Shown here: piece by piece, positions 25,488 to 33,916 of the stretch | Numbering within the stretch: the stretch's first letter is position 1 | Layout: every line of letters starts with the position of its first letter | Origin: JANXQE01 sp035651635 | GTDB taxonomy: Bacteria; Verrucomicrobiota; Verrucomicrobiia; Limisphaerales; UBA8199 | Assembly: GCA_035651635.1 (NCBI GenBank) | Contig: DASRFK010000001.1 | Location: 1-48,684 of the forward strand | Direction: 5' to 3' | DNA: 48,684 nt | Program-made: the position numbers and the translations under genes | The notes under the pieces: generated by a model | Database searches by the model: none | Told to the model about the DNA's origin: nothing | The model's input: the letters and a program-made list of their open reading frames with translations, nothing else

Positions 25488-25901
25488 TCACTTTTCTTTT
25501 TTGCTGAACATCGATCCGACAAAACCGCCTTTCGAATCGTCATCGCGCTGGCGCACTTTGAGCTGACCTAAAACCGCATGCCAGCCGATGTAAATCTTGT
25601 GCCAGGAATTTTCCAGGTTCCGCAGAACGCCTTCGTTCATTTCACTCAAATACCGCAGCGAGGGCGCATTTCCGACCAGGTCATGGACTTCCTGGCGGCT
25701 GGGTGAAGTGACCTCAATCGCTGCCAGGATGAGTTCGAGTTCCTGCACCAGAACGCTCTTGATTTCGAGAAACTGATTCTCGTCTTCCGCGCTGAACTTT
25801 TTAGTCCGGGCCAGACTGACGAACTGGTTGAACTGTTTCCAGCATTCGAGATAGTTCTCCATCTGGGCAATCAGTTGCTCGACTTTTTTGTTGGCGCTCA
25901 T
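25488..25901 (-). CDS. Helical protein of the MglA/response-regulator locus
   Basis: A 137-residue protein with no recognised family. It appears mostly helical (KKVEQLIAQMENYLECWKQF, then ENQFLEIKSVLVQELELILAAI) with a basic, Lys-rich C-terminus. No signal peptide or TM helix is present. It is last in a three-gene operon with the small 101-residue protein and the receiver/DUF4388 protein, divergent from mglA. A cytosolic adaptor or structural role in that signalling system is inferred from position only. Confidence 0.7.
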   Translation of the reverse strand: MSANKKVEQLIAQMENYLECWKQFNQFVSLARTKKFSAEDENQFLEIKSVLVQELELILAAIEVTSPSRQEVHDLVGNAPSLRYLSEMNEGVLRNLENSWHKIYIGWHAVLGQLKVRQRDDDSKGGFVGSMFSKKEK

Positions 25902-25910
25902 AAGGTCAAA

Positions 25911-26216
25911 TCAGTGAGACACTGCATTAAAGGAATGTTTGGGAGCGAGAAAAATGATGGCGCCGCCGCGCAACTCGCGGGCGGTGATCTTCAGGCTGGA
26001 AAAATGGAGGGTGAGTTCCGATAAAGACAATTGGGCCTTGCGCGCCTCGCGGAACAAGGTCAGCACCTGATCGCCGATTTGCTGGAGCGCTTCCTGTGAG
26101 CAGGCGGAAGAAACCGTGGTGGCCAGGATGTTGTTGTTACGGTCGACCGTAACGGTGCCGGAAGGCAGCACCTGAACGCCCGGGTCGGGTTTCGAGAATA
26201 GGCTCAGGAATCCCAT
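25911..26216 (-). CDS. Small roadblock-like protein of the MglA locus
   Basis: A 101-residue protein: strands (VLPSGTVTVDRNNNILATTV), a central amphipathic helix (EALQQIGDQVLTLFREARKA), then LTLHFSSLKITARELRGGAI-type strands ending in IIFLAPK. This order fits a minimal roadblock/LC7 fold, the family that binds and regulates MglA-like GTPases, but the similarity is weak and by eye only. Its start overlaps the end of the response-regulator gene by 13 bp, so translation is coupled. Confidence 0.65.
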   Translation of the reverse strand: MGFLSLFSKPDPGVQVLPSGTVTVDRNNNILATTVSSACSQEALQQIGDQVLTLFREARKAQLSLSELTLHFSSLKITARELRGGAIIFLAPKHSFNAVSH

Positions 26217-27286
26217 GAGGCGATCAATTGTTTGCTTTGTTCACTTACCTGCGCGGCTTTCGACGGCCACCCAATCAGGTAAGTTCGTCCGTCGTTTGGT
26301 AACAGAACGACGCGGTGATCGAGGCTGCGGCCTTCGAGGTGCTCCAAGGATCCGGCTTGCAGTTCCCGGCCCAATTTTTGGCAAACCTCCATGGCCTGCT
26401 GCATCCACTGTCCCAGCTCCTGGGTAGCCTCCGTTCCCCATCCTTCCGGTTTGCTTTTATCCGCGCCCGGCAGAGATACGACGAAATCGGCTCCTGCGCG
26501 GCTGAGGGAAGCGAGCCGCCAAACGGTTTTGCGGTGATCGGCCTGTTCGACTTCCTCGGCGCTTTGCGAAGAGGGTGCGGCCACTTCATCGAGGGCCTGA
26601 GCCGCTTCCAGCAGCAACGCGTTTGCCGATTTCGTGATGGTGCGCTCACGGCTAGGCTCGGCCGGTAGATTTTCAAACGTTCCTGATTTCCATTCCAGGA
26701 TTCGGCGAAAGGCTGTTTCGCCTCGCGCCCCTTCGGTCTCGGCGTCGATGAGTTCGCCCGAGGCAATCCAAATGCGGCCCGTCAAGGAGCCACGCGTGAT
26801 GCGCAGCAGGGTGGAGCTTTGCGACAGGCATTCCATTTGGATCAAGTCCATCAAGCTCTTGCTCTGAACGCCGCGAAAACCACCTTCCTCGTCCCGGCCC
26901 AGCAACGATTCGATGCATTGCAGGAACATCTCCATGTTTTGCTGCGTGTCCGGCTTGAGCCAGAACAGATCGACGCCCAATGAATAAGCCCGCGAGCGAA
27001 ATTCCTCATTCTGGACCGCGGTCATCACGACGGTGCGCAGTTCGGGAAAGCGACGTCGCACGATCATCAGGACCTGCAAGCCATCCATTTTGGGCATCTT
27101 CAGATCGCAGAGCAGCAGGCGGAAGGGCTCGGATTTGAGCATCGAGAGCGCGCGGGCGCCGGAAGTAGTGGTGAAAATCTCCGGATGACTGGGCAATTGG
27201 GACAGCAGATCGCGATACAACTCCAGCACAGCTGGGTCATCATCAACAATCAGCACTTTGTAGCGGTTTTCCATCCGGGCATCCAT
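26204..27286 (-). CDS. Response regulator with DUF4388 (PatA-like) domain
   Basis: A 360-residue cytosolic regulator. Numbered from MENR (Met at 27274), the receiver domain (1-125) is complete: acidic pair D11-D12, phospho-acceptor D57 in CDLKMPKMDG, T85 and K107. A DUF4388/PatA-type domain follows (about 135-235, with LMDLIQMECLSQSSTLLRIT and GRIWIASGELIDAETEG). The C-terminal part after a charged linker (FVVSLPGADK, a long helix, then VVLLPNDGRTYLIGWP) looks like a divergent roadblock module. DUF4388 proteins commonly accompany MglA-type GTPases in gliding bacteria. ATG 27286 was taken; 27274 is equally possible. It heads an operon divergent from mglA. Confidence 0.83.
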   Translation of the reverse strand: MDARMENRYKVLIVDDDPAVLELYRDLLSQLPSHPEIFTTTSGARALSMLKSEPFRLLLCDLKMPKMDGLQVLMIVRRRFPELRTVVMTAVQNEEFRSRAYSLGVDLFWLKPDTQQNMEMFLQCIESLLGRDEEGGFRGVQSKSLMDLIQMECLSQSSTLLRITRGSLTGRIWIASGELIDAETEGARGETAFRRILEWKSGTFENLPAEPSRERTITKSANALLLEAAQALDEVAAPSSQSAEEVEQADHRKTVWRLASLSRAGADFVVSLPGADKSKPEGWGTEATQELGQWMQQAMEVCQKLGRELQAGSLEHLEGRSLDHRVVLLPNDGRTYLIGWPSKAAQVSEQSKQLIASWDS

Positions 27287-27909
27287 CACCGCCAATTGTG
27301 TATGCGCTCTCGGTCGGTCACAAACCAAATCGGCATTTGAGCCAGCAGCAGCATGCGCTGTTCCGTTTGCTGACAATTCTGAGAAATTGAGTTCAAATTT
27401 GCAAACCACTTCCCAAAACCGCGACGCGGCTCCTAAAGCGGTTGCATCGCTTGATTTTTCTCGGTTTTAAGCGGCTTTCACTGCTCAAAAAGGCAGCCAC
27501 CCCTGAGACAGCTCAGTCCAGTGATGAGACAGCGCCGGATGCGGTCGTGGATCCAGGCCACAGCCCAAGAGGTTTACGCGCGCGCCGGTTTGTCTTTCGG
27601 GACAGAGTTCACGCCCGGCGGTCGGCCCCCAGGCAACCCCTTAGCCAGGCAGCGTTTTAGAAATTCTTAGGGAGCACAGCCTTGTGAGGGAGCTGATGGC
27701 ACGTTTCCTGCACCGACTCGCCCCAGAAGCAGTCAACCGAAACGAACCAATGAATCGTGCGCGGACAATCAAGCTGGACGTTATCCCGTCTGCACTAGTC
27801 CCAGAACCTCGCGAACTTGAGCGGAACGCCCTGGGCGCGGTCCGGACCTGGACCGGTTTTGCTCCGCTCGCCATCCCCGAGTGCGCTGGCTCACTCCACG
27901 AAAGTTAAA
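27287..27909. other. Long divergent intergenic region of the MglA locus
   Basis: About 620 bp separates the two halves of the signalling locus. No convincing gene is present; frames that stay open here lack coding character. It should contain both promoters, but I could not pick out reliable hexamers, repeats or an operator. The length is unusual for this otherwise compact cluster. Confidence 0.4.
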
Positions 27910-29862
27910 ATGTTTGGCTTCCTAAAAAACCTGCTGCGCAAGGCGCCTGAGACATCGGCGGAGAACTACGAAGATGCGGCTCCGGAAACTGCGCCGCCAC
28001 AGTCTGCGCCTCCGGCTCCCAAAGCTCCCATATTCAAGGCACCGCCTTTGCGGCGAGAGGGTCCCCCCGCCAATGGCCATGCCAAAGGCATTCAGCTTAG
28101 CCTTCAAACCATTATTCAGGGATTGCCCCTGGAACTGCAACCGCGCGTCCGCCGCGCCGATGTTGGCGAGTTAAGCATTACTGTGCCCTTGGAGAAGGTG
28201 CTGGCCCAGCTCTCACGCGGCGCTGTGAAAGTTTCTTTTGGCGAACTGCGTCAGGCTGCTCCGGACGTGTTTACGCCGCAGAACGATCGTGATCGCGTGT
28301 TGGTCGCTTTGCCATTGGCCGATATCCTGGCCAAATTAAACCCCGCTCTGATCGCTCGACGCCGTGTCCAGCGCCAGATCGAAGTGCCCCCTGAAATCAG
28401 CAGTCCCTTCGATGCTCATGGCCGCGGACTCGCCATTGCGGGCTCCAAATCCGAACCTGAGCCCGTCGCCTCGGCCCCGCTCCCTCCGCGGCATGCTGCT
28501 TCGGCGCTGCCCCCGGCGATGGCGCCTTCCCGCACTTCTATTTCCGCTCTGCCGGCACCGTCGCCCGCTGAAATTGCTCCGCCTGCGCCAACGCCGCGGT
28601 TTAATGTCCCCAACGCTCCGACAGCGCCAGCGCAGCCGAAGCTGGCCCATCCTGCTCCCGCGGCCCTTTCGTCGCAGCCGCCGACGCATATTGCCGCACC
28701 GAAACCCGGCCTTGCTGCGCCCAAGCCCATCATGGCGGCGCCCAAACCGAGTGTTGCCCCTCCGGCTCCCGCACCTCTGCCTGCCGCGGCTTCACTCGGC
28801 AGAGCTCCGCTCGCTTTCAACCCCAATCCCACTCTTGTTAAGCCAATTTCGCCCATCGATCCCGGGCCCTCGGTGAGCTCGCCGGTGTCGCCGGTTGCCC
28901 CTACGCCCGCCCCGATGGCAGCCCCAATGCCGAAAGCGGCCGCCGCCCATGTGCCGCGAGAGACTGCTCCTGTCCCCGCCGCGCCTGCGCCGATGCCTCA
29001 AACCAACGGTGGCCCTGCTGCCGAGCCCCTCATCGTGAGCCTGGCGGCCCTGGCGGAAGCGTGGCCCGAGGAAGTGCGCAAAGAAATCCTCAGCTTCGGA
29101 CTGGCGGAAGCCAAAGTCGGATTACCGGCTAACGCCATCGAGCAAGCCCTCAAGCAAGGGCGCATTTGCTTCTCCTGGAAGACACTGCGTTCCTGGCTCA
29201 AGCCGGCGGTTCCCGCCGTCGCTTCCAGCCACGACAGCGCCGTACTGGATCTCCCGCTTAAGGTAGTCGCGCCCCTGTTCCTTGATCGCCAGCGCGAGGC
29301 GGCCAAGTCCAAGCAAAAAGTAAAGGTGGACGAGGAAATTCCCAATTTGTTTTTTGGTTTCCCCCAACCGGAAGGCACACCGCCGGCCGCCGCGGCCACA
29401 GCGCGCTCAACGGATACCAATTACTATGTTTGGGAGGATTCGCACGACACCGCCCGCATTCACGAATCCGAGGTTAAGCGGGGGCCGTCGCCAGGAACGA
29501 AGTTCGTCGCCAAGTATGCCACGCCCAACGAAGTGGTTTCTCGCGCCGCGGGGTTGGAGGGCGTTGCCGGAGCGCTCATAGCGCTGCCCGATGGCCTGAT
29601 GGTTGCCAACCGACTGCCTCCCGATTTGAACGCGGACACCCTGGCGGCTTTCCTGCCGCAAATCTTTGGCAAGGTCAGTCAGTGCACCAAAGAATTGCGC
29701 ATGGGGGATTTGAACAATCTGAATTTCACCGTTGGTAACGTTCCGTGGAAGATCTTCCGGGTCAACGCGATCTTCTTCGCGGCGTTCGGCCAGGCCGGAG
29801 TGCCTTTGCCGACCGCCCAACTGGCAGCCCTGGCTGCCGAACTCGATCACAAACAAAAGTAG
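27910..29862 (+). CDS. Roadblock-domain MglA partner with duplicated unknown domain
   Basis: A 650-residue cytosolic protein. Residues 61-165 and 373-483 are two copies of an unnamed domain. Both share the pattern S-L-x(8)-P-x-E, then LSITVPLEKVLAQL versus AKVGLPANAIEQAL, then GAVKVSFGELR versus GRICFSWKTLR, and both end in E-I-P/S-x(3)-F. Between them is a Pro/Ala-rich linker of about 190 residues (178-370). The C-terminus (about 537-645) is a roadblock/LC7 domain (ATPNEVVSRAAGLEGVAGAL, later LNFTVGNVPWKIFRV). It ends 3 bp before mglA, so it is very likely an MglA regulator or scaffold. ATG 27910 was chosen because upstream sequence lacks coding character. Confidence 0.85.
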   Translation: MFGFLKNLLRKAPETSAENYEDAAPETAPPQSAPPAPKAPIFKAPPLRREGPPANGHAKGIQLSLQTIIQGLPLELQPRVRRADVGELSITVPLEKVLAQLSRGAVKVSFGELRQAAPDVFTPQNDRDRVLVALPLADILAKLNPALIARRRVQRQIEVPPEISSPFDAHGRGLAIAGSKSEPEPVASAPLPPRHAASALPPAMAPSRTSISALPAPSPAEIAPPAPTPRFNVPNAPTAPAQPKLAHPAPAALSSQPPTHIAAPKPGLAAPKPIMAAPKPSVAPPAPAPLPAAASLGRAPLAFNPNPTLVKPISPIDPGPSVSSPVSPVAPTPAPMAAPMPKAAAAHVPRETAPVPAAPAPMPQTNGGPAAEPLIVSLAALAEAWPEEVRKEILSFGLAEAKVGLPANAIEQALKQGRICFSWKTLRSWLKPAVPAVASSHDSAVLDLPLKVVAPLFLDRQREAAKSKQKVKVDEEIPNLFFGFPQPEGTPPAAAATARSTDTNYYVWEDSHDTARIHESEVKRGPSPGTKFVAKYATPNEVVSRAAGLEGVAGALIALPDGLMVANRLPPDLNADTLAAFLPQIFGKVSQCTKELRMGDLNNLNFTVGNVPWKIFRVNAIFFAAFGQAGVPLPTAQLAALAAELDHKQK

Positions 29863-29865
29863 TTT

Positions 29866-30480
29866 ATGGCCATTATCAATCAGGCAACCAAAGAGCTGCA
29901 GGTCAAAATTGTCTATTACGGCCCGGCAATGGGCGGCAAGACCACCAACCTGGTCCAGGTGCACGATCATGTGCAGACCGCGCAGGGCAACAAGGGCAAG
30001 CTGGTCTCTCTGGCAACCAGCTCGGACCGCACGCTCTTCTTCGATTTTCTGCCAATCGAGGCGATGTCCATTAAGGGCTTCAAAACCAAGTTCCAACTGT
30101 ACACCGTGCCGGGGCAGGTCATCTACAATACCACCCGCCAACTGGTGTTGCGCGGCGTCGATGGGATCGTCTTCGTGGCCGATTCGCAATACGAGAAGAT
30201 GCCCGAAAACGTCGAGAGCTTCACTAACCTCGAAGAGAATCTCAAATCGCTAAAATTGAACCTGAGCGAGATTCCGTATGTCATCCAGTATAACAAGCGC
30301 GATTTGCCCAACGTGGCTCCCATCGAGTATATGGAATTCCTGCTCAACAATCGGGACGTCCAGGTGCCTTCTTTCTCGTCGGTGGCACACAAGTGCGAAG
30401 GCGTGTTCGAGACGCTCAACATGATCACGCGCATGTTGCTGCACAAATTTGTCAGCCAGGCCGCACCGCAGTACGCATGA
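29866..30480 (+). CDS. mglA: MglA-family small Ras-like GTPase
   Basis: A 204-residue GTPase that in Myxococcus and Thermus sets cell polarity and controls type IV pili or gliding when GTP-bound. It has the P-loop GPAMGGKT (19-26), the MglA-specific switch I segment TLFFDFLP (56-63), switch II TVPGQ (80-84) and the base-specificity motif NKRD (143-146). In classical MglA the G3 motif also departs from the Ras DTAGQ, as here. It sits between the large roadblock protein (3 bp upstream) and a small roadblock protein (1 bp downstream), and shares the genome region with pilT, a plausible downstream effector. Confidence 0.95.
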   Translation: MAIINQATKELQVKIVYYGPAMGGKTTNLVQVHDHVQTAQGNKGKLVSLATSSDRTLFFDFLPIEAMSIKGFKTKFQLYTVPGQVIYNTTRQLVLRGVDGIVFVADSQYEKMPENVESFTNLEENLKSLKLNLSEIPYVIQYNKRDLPNVAPIEYMEFLLNNRDVQVPSFSSVAHKCEGVFETLNMITRMLLHKFVSQAAPQYA

Positions 30481-30481
30481 C

Positions 30482-30961
30482 ATGGGCACCCTCCCACAAC
30501 TTATCGAGGAGGACATCCAGTGCCTCGACGAGGCGCTGCGTGAGTTGCTCGAAAAAAGCGAAGCGACCACCGCGCTGGTGATCGACAAAGGGGGCTTTCT
30601 CATCTCCAGTTACGGGGATTCGCGCCAATTCGATCTGACCACCATTGCCGCCCTGGCTTCCGGCGCTTACCTGGCCAACCAGACCATCGCCAACCTCGTC
30701 CACGAACCCAACTTCAATAGCGTTTACCAGCAAGGCGAGCGCTACAGCATGTTCGTGCTCTGCATTGACGAGTACTGCTTGCTGGTCGTCATTTTCAAAG
30801 CTCAGGTCAGCGTCGGCGTTGTCAAGTACTTCGCCATTCCCGCTGGTGAGAAAATTGCCACCCAGATGCTCTCGGCTCAACAACGCGATCCGGGCGCCGG
30901 ACTCGATTTGTCAGTGCTCAATCTGGCTGACACCGCCGAGCTCTTCAAACGCAAGTCCTGA
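30482..30961 (+). CDS. Roadblock/LC7 protein, MglB-like
   Basis: A 159-residue roadblock/LC7 protein: an N-terminal helix (IEEDIQCLDEALRELLEKSE), strand-rich ALVIDKGGFLISSYGD, a long helix (LTTIAALASGAYLANQTIAN) and YSMFVLCIDEYCLLVVIF, the usual dimer-forming sheet. MglB-type proteins are GTPase-activating partners of MglA. Its start is 1 bp after the mglA stop, the tightest spacing in the locus. A short Pro/Asp-containing C-terminal tail is added. Calling it the MglA GAP is an inference from fold and position. Confidence 0.88.
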   Translation: MGTLPQLIEEDIQCLDEALRELLEKSEATTALVIDKGGFLISSYGDSRQFDLTTIAALASGAYLANQTIANLVHEPNFNSVYQQGERYSMFVLCIDEYCLLVVIFKAQVSVGVVKYFAIPAGEKIATQMLSAQQRDPGAGLDLSVLNLADTAELFKRKS

Positions 30962-31335
30962 CATATTGAGTGCGGAGTGAGGAGTGCGCAGTGCGGAGTG
31001 GGTTGAGCTTCTTCTTCATTTTGCTGCGGTCGCCTGAATCTGGCGGGGAGGTTCATGGAGAGCCTTCTTTTGCGCATGCAGATGTATTGCGACCCTGAAC
31101 CCAAACTGCGCTGCGAAAGCTCCACCCTCTCCTGGGGGAGAGGGCCGGGGTGAGGGCGGGCTTTTTGCGTTCGGTTCATGGAAAGCCTCCACATCAATTC
31201 CAATCTGGATTGGGCCATAAACTGTGCCCAGGCGCTATTTCGTCCTCTTCCTCGAACCTTCAGAGGAAGAGGACGAGAAAGAGGAAGATGAGGAGGAGGA
31301 CCGGTTAATGGGCAGAGGCCATCGCTCCCCCAGGC
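30962..31335. other. Intergenic repeat region after the MglA operon
   Basis: Noncoding. It starts with GCGGAGTG/GAGGAGTG units (30968-31002). It then holds two similar words, GGTTCATGGAGAGCC (about 31050) and GGTTCATGGAAAGCC (about 31176). The near-palindrome CCCTCTCCTGGGGGAGAGGG lies at 31125-31144, followed by CCGGGGTGAGGG, a common dispersed repeat type. A purine-rich GAGGAAGAGGACGAG tract follows near 31262-31297. Confidence 0.55.
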
Positions 31336-31572
31336 TCAAAGGCGGGAGTGGGTTCCGTCGCAAAAGGGCATGGTGCCGGAGTGCTTGCAAGCGCACCAGG
31401 CCACTGTCCCCGCCTCCGCAATTTCGACTTTGCGCGGCCCGAACTCACTGCCCTTGTGCGAGCCATCGCAGAAGGGCTGGCTCTTGGAGCGGCCGCAGGC
31501 GCACCACCAATAGGTTCCCGGTTCGACTTTTTGGACGATCGGGGATTTCTGAAAAATATGAGGTTCAGCCAT
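31336..31572 (-). CDS. Dual CDGSH iron-sulfur protein
   Basis: A 78-residue protein with two CDGSH [2Fe-2S] sites. The first uses C24, C26, C35 and H39 (CACGRSKSQPFCDGSH) and the second C60, C62, C71 and H75 (CACKHSGTMPFCDGTH). All eight 3Cys-1His ligands are present. These clusters are redox-active and labile and serve in electron or cluster transfer; bacterial members are poorly characterised. It is soluble, with no signal peptide, and is a single gene between noncoding repeats. Confidence 0.93.
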   Translation of the reverse strand: MAEPHIFQKSPIVQKVEPGTYWWCACGRSKSQPFCDGSHKGSEFGPRKVEIAEAGTVAWCACKHSGTMPFCDGTHSRL

Positions 31573-31787
31573 AAATTGTTCTGGTGCTTTGAGGATTGGT
31601 AAACGAGCGGCGCGCTGGGCGCAACTTCATTGTCCCATAATGTTCGGGCAGGTTTTTGTCATTAGTACGGATATGCCGCGGCGGCCCGGCGCACTAAGCT
31701 GGTGGCGGTGAGTTTAGCGGGTGCGTGACGCGCCACGAGCCAGTCCCGGCTCGGGCTGAAGTCGGCACCCGCAGTCTCGAGGCTATT

Positions 31788-32435
31788 ATGGCGCTGCCCT
31801 TAAAAATGCTGAATACTTCCGCGCAATGGAGCGTGCTGCGACATGGGTCGCGCATTTTCGGATTGCTCGGGAAGGCCACCCCTTTCGGACTGGCTTCGTT
31901 CACCCGCAATGACATTACGCGCGCCTGGGCTTTGACCGCGGAATTCGGTTGTTTGCGCCTCGAACGGCTTTCGGGCGACGAGCAGGTGACCACCGATCAA
32001 TTGATCCTGCCCACCCCTTTTTCTTACGAGTACGGCATCGATGGCACGGGCGGCTCCCCTGAAGCGACGCGGGCGATTTTCGGGCTGCTGCCCGAAGAAC
32101 TCGAAGAGCTGGTTTCCGTGTTGCGCCGGGGCAGTTTTCCGGTGCTTGGATTTTCGCAAGTGGACCTGCGCTGCAGCGTCAGCGGTTGCACGATTCCCGG
32201 TTATTGGCCGCACGTGGTTATCTCGAACCTGGCGCTCTACGGCAATATCCTCTCGCTCGAGAGCTTCGTCCGGGTCATTGTGGCTTCCCTTCCGCAAGGC
32301 CAATTGGGAGTGCGCTTTCCTGGCCTGAACCAAATCATTCAGCCATTGATGAAGGTCATGGCCACCCAGCGTCGCGGTGTGCTCTACAGCCGCGAGATGC
32401 TCGAATTGGTCCCGCCCACGCCGCTGGCGGCCTGA
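31788..32435 (+). CDS. Protein of unknown function
   Basis: A 215-residue protein I do not recognise. It begins MALPLKMLNTSAQWSVLRHG. It has Gly-rich turns (IFGLLGKATPFGLASF) and a middle helix-rich part (LLPEELEELVSVLRRGSF). Two Cys lie close together (DLRCSVSGCTIPGYWPHVVI). No TM helix or signal peptide is evident. ATG 31788 was preferred over an upstream start because of composition. It lies downstream of the MglA locus but is not tightly linked, and it converges with argG. Confidence 0.65.
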   Translation: MALPLKMLNTSAQWSVLRHGSRIFGLLGKATPFGLASFTRNDITRAWALTAEFGCLRLERLSGDEQVTTDQLILPTPFSYEYGIDGTGGSPEATRAIFGLLPEELEELVSVLRRGSFPVLGFSQVDLRCSVSGCTIPGYWPHVVISNLALYGNILSLESFVRVIVASLPQGQLGVRFPGLNQIIQPLMKVMATQRRGVLYSREMLELVPPTPLAA

Positions 32436-32478
32436 CGCCGCACGGTCAGCTTTCGGGTTTGGCCTTGGCGCTGGGATT

Positions 32479-33702
32479 TTATCTGCGGCCTCGCACTTGC
32501 GCCGCCACTTTCAGTCGCAACGCATTGAGGCGAATAAACCCGGTGGCATCGTCCTGGTTGTACGCTTTGGTGGGGTCGGCTTCCATGGTGGCTATGGCGG
32601 GGTTGTACAAGCTGACGGGTGATTTGCGCCCCGCCACCAGCACGTTGCCTTTATAAAGCTTTAAGCGGACCGTGCCGGTTACGTTTTGCTGGCTTTCGCT
32701 AACGAACGCCTGAAGCGCCAGGCGCTCCGGCGCGAACCAGTAGCCGTAATACACTAGCTCGGCGTAACGCGGAATAAGCGAGTCGCGCAAATGCATGACC
32801 TCACGATCCATGGTCAGCGTTTCCATCTGCCGGTGCCCGTAATGCAAGATTGCTCCCCCCGGCGTTTCATACACGCCCCGCGATTTCATCCCCACATAGC
32901 GGTTCTCGACCATATCCACCCGCCCAACTCCATGCTTTCCACCGAGCTTGTTGAGCGCCCGCATGACCTCCAGGGGTTTCAGGCTTTTGCCATTGACGGC
33001 GACGCAGTTCCCCGCTTCGAATTCCAACGTCACATACTCCGGGCGGTCGGGAGCGTCTTCCGGCGCTACGCTAAGCTTGAACATCTCTTTGTTGGCCGGC
33101 GCGAACGCGTCCAGCCACGGATCCTCCAGAATGCCCGCCTCAAACGAGATGTGCAGAAGGTTGCGGTCCATCGAGTAGGGCTTCTTGGCCGAGGCTTGCA
33201 CCGGGATTTTTTTCTCCTCGCAGTAAGCGATCATTTCGCTGCGGCCGGGGAACTGCTCGCGGAACGAAGAATCCCTCCAGGGCGCAATCACCTGTAACTC
33301 GGGCGCCAAGGCAGCAGCGGTGAGCTCGAACCGAACCTGATCGTTGCCCTTGCCGGTGGCACCGTGCGCCAGCGCGTCCGCCTTTTCCTTGCGAGCGACC
33401 TCAATCATACCTTTGGCGATTAGCGGGCGCGCGATGCTCGTGCCCAGGTAATACTGGTTCTCGTAAATCGCCCCCGCCTGGATCATTGGAAAAATAAAAT
33501 CCCGGGCAAACTCCTCCTGCAAATCCGCAATGTGGCACTTGGACGCTCCGGTCTTGCGCGCTTTGGCGTCCAATCCTTTGAGCTCCTCTTCCTGCCCGAT
33601 GTTGGCGCAATAAGCGACGACCTCGGCGCCATATTTTTCCTTGATCCACGACAAAATCACCGAGGTGTCCAGACCCCCCGAGTACGCCAGCACAATTTTC
33701 AT
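32479..33702 (-). CDS. argG: Argininosuccinate synthase
   Basis: A 407-residue cytosolic enzyme joining citrulline and aspartate with ATP to form argininosuccinate, the penultimate step of arginine synthesis. The N-type ATP pyrophosphatase P-loop AYSGGLDTS is at residues 6-14. The family motifs GATGKGNDQVRFE, SMDRNLLHISFEAG and GRVDMVENRYVG-type sequences follow in order, and the length is standard. It is a single gene on the minus strand; a 138-bp repeat lies just upstream of its start region. No arginine operator was recognised. Confidence 0.97.
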   Translation of the reverse strand: MKIVLAYSGGLDTSVILSWIKEKYGAEVVAYCANIGQEEELKGLDAKARKTGASKCHIADLQEEFARDFIFPMIQAGAIYENQYYLGTSIARPLIAKGMIEVARKEKADALAHGATGKGNDQVRFELTAAALAPELQVIAPWRDSSFREQFPGRSEMIAYCEEKKIPVQASAKKPYSMDRNLLHISFEAGILEDPWLDAFAPANKEMFKLSVAPEDAPDRPEYVTLEFEAGNCVAVNGKSLKPLEVMRALNKLGGKHGVGRVDMVENRYVGMKSRGVYETPGGAILHYGHRQMETLTMDREVMHLRDSLIPRYAELVYYGYWFAPERLALQAFVSESQQNVTGTVRLKLYKGNVLVAGRKSPVSLYNPAIATMEADPTKAYNQDDATGFIRLNALRLKVAAQVRGRR

Positions 33703-33766
33703 GCGCGCGACATTAATGGCTGGTTAGGCGCGGCGCAATTCAGATCCGGTGGTCAGCGTCCGAACT

Positions 33767-33904
33767 CCGAAGGTTTTGGAGTGGGCCGCTTCGCGGCGCT
33801 TTTTGGGATCCGGGGTCATTGAACAGAAAGGAACTTTCGGGGGCTGGCGGGCCGCACGATCCCAAAAGCGGCGCAAAGCGCCGCACTCCAAGACGCTTCG
33901 CGAA
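33767..33904. repeat. 138-bp inverted repeat, left copy
   Basis: Its reverse complement matches 34591-34728 with about nine differences in 138 positions by hand count. It contains internal hairpins, for example GCGGCGC/GCGCCGC around 33869-33885, and ends in TTCGCGAA. It lies between the argG start and the stop of the 182-residue gene, 12 bp from that stop. Confidence 0.92.
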
Positions 33905-33916
33905 ATCAGGGGACTC

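Noticed and set aside
31224..31574. A plus-strand frame with an acidic EEDEKEEDEEEDR run
   Set aside because: The run comes from a purine-rich intergenic tract, and the rest overlaps the well-supported CDGSH gene on the other strand.
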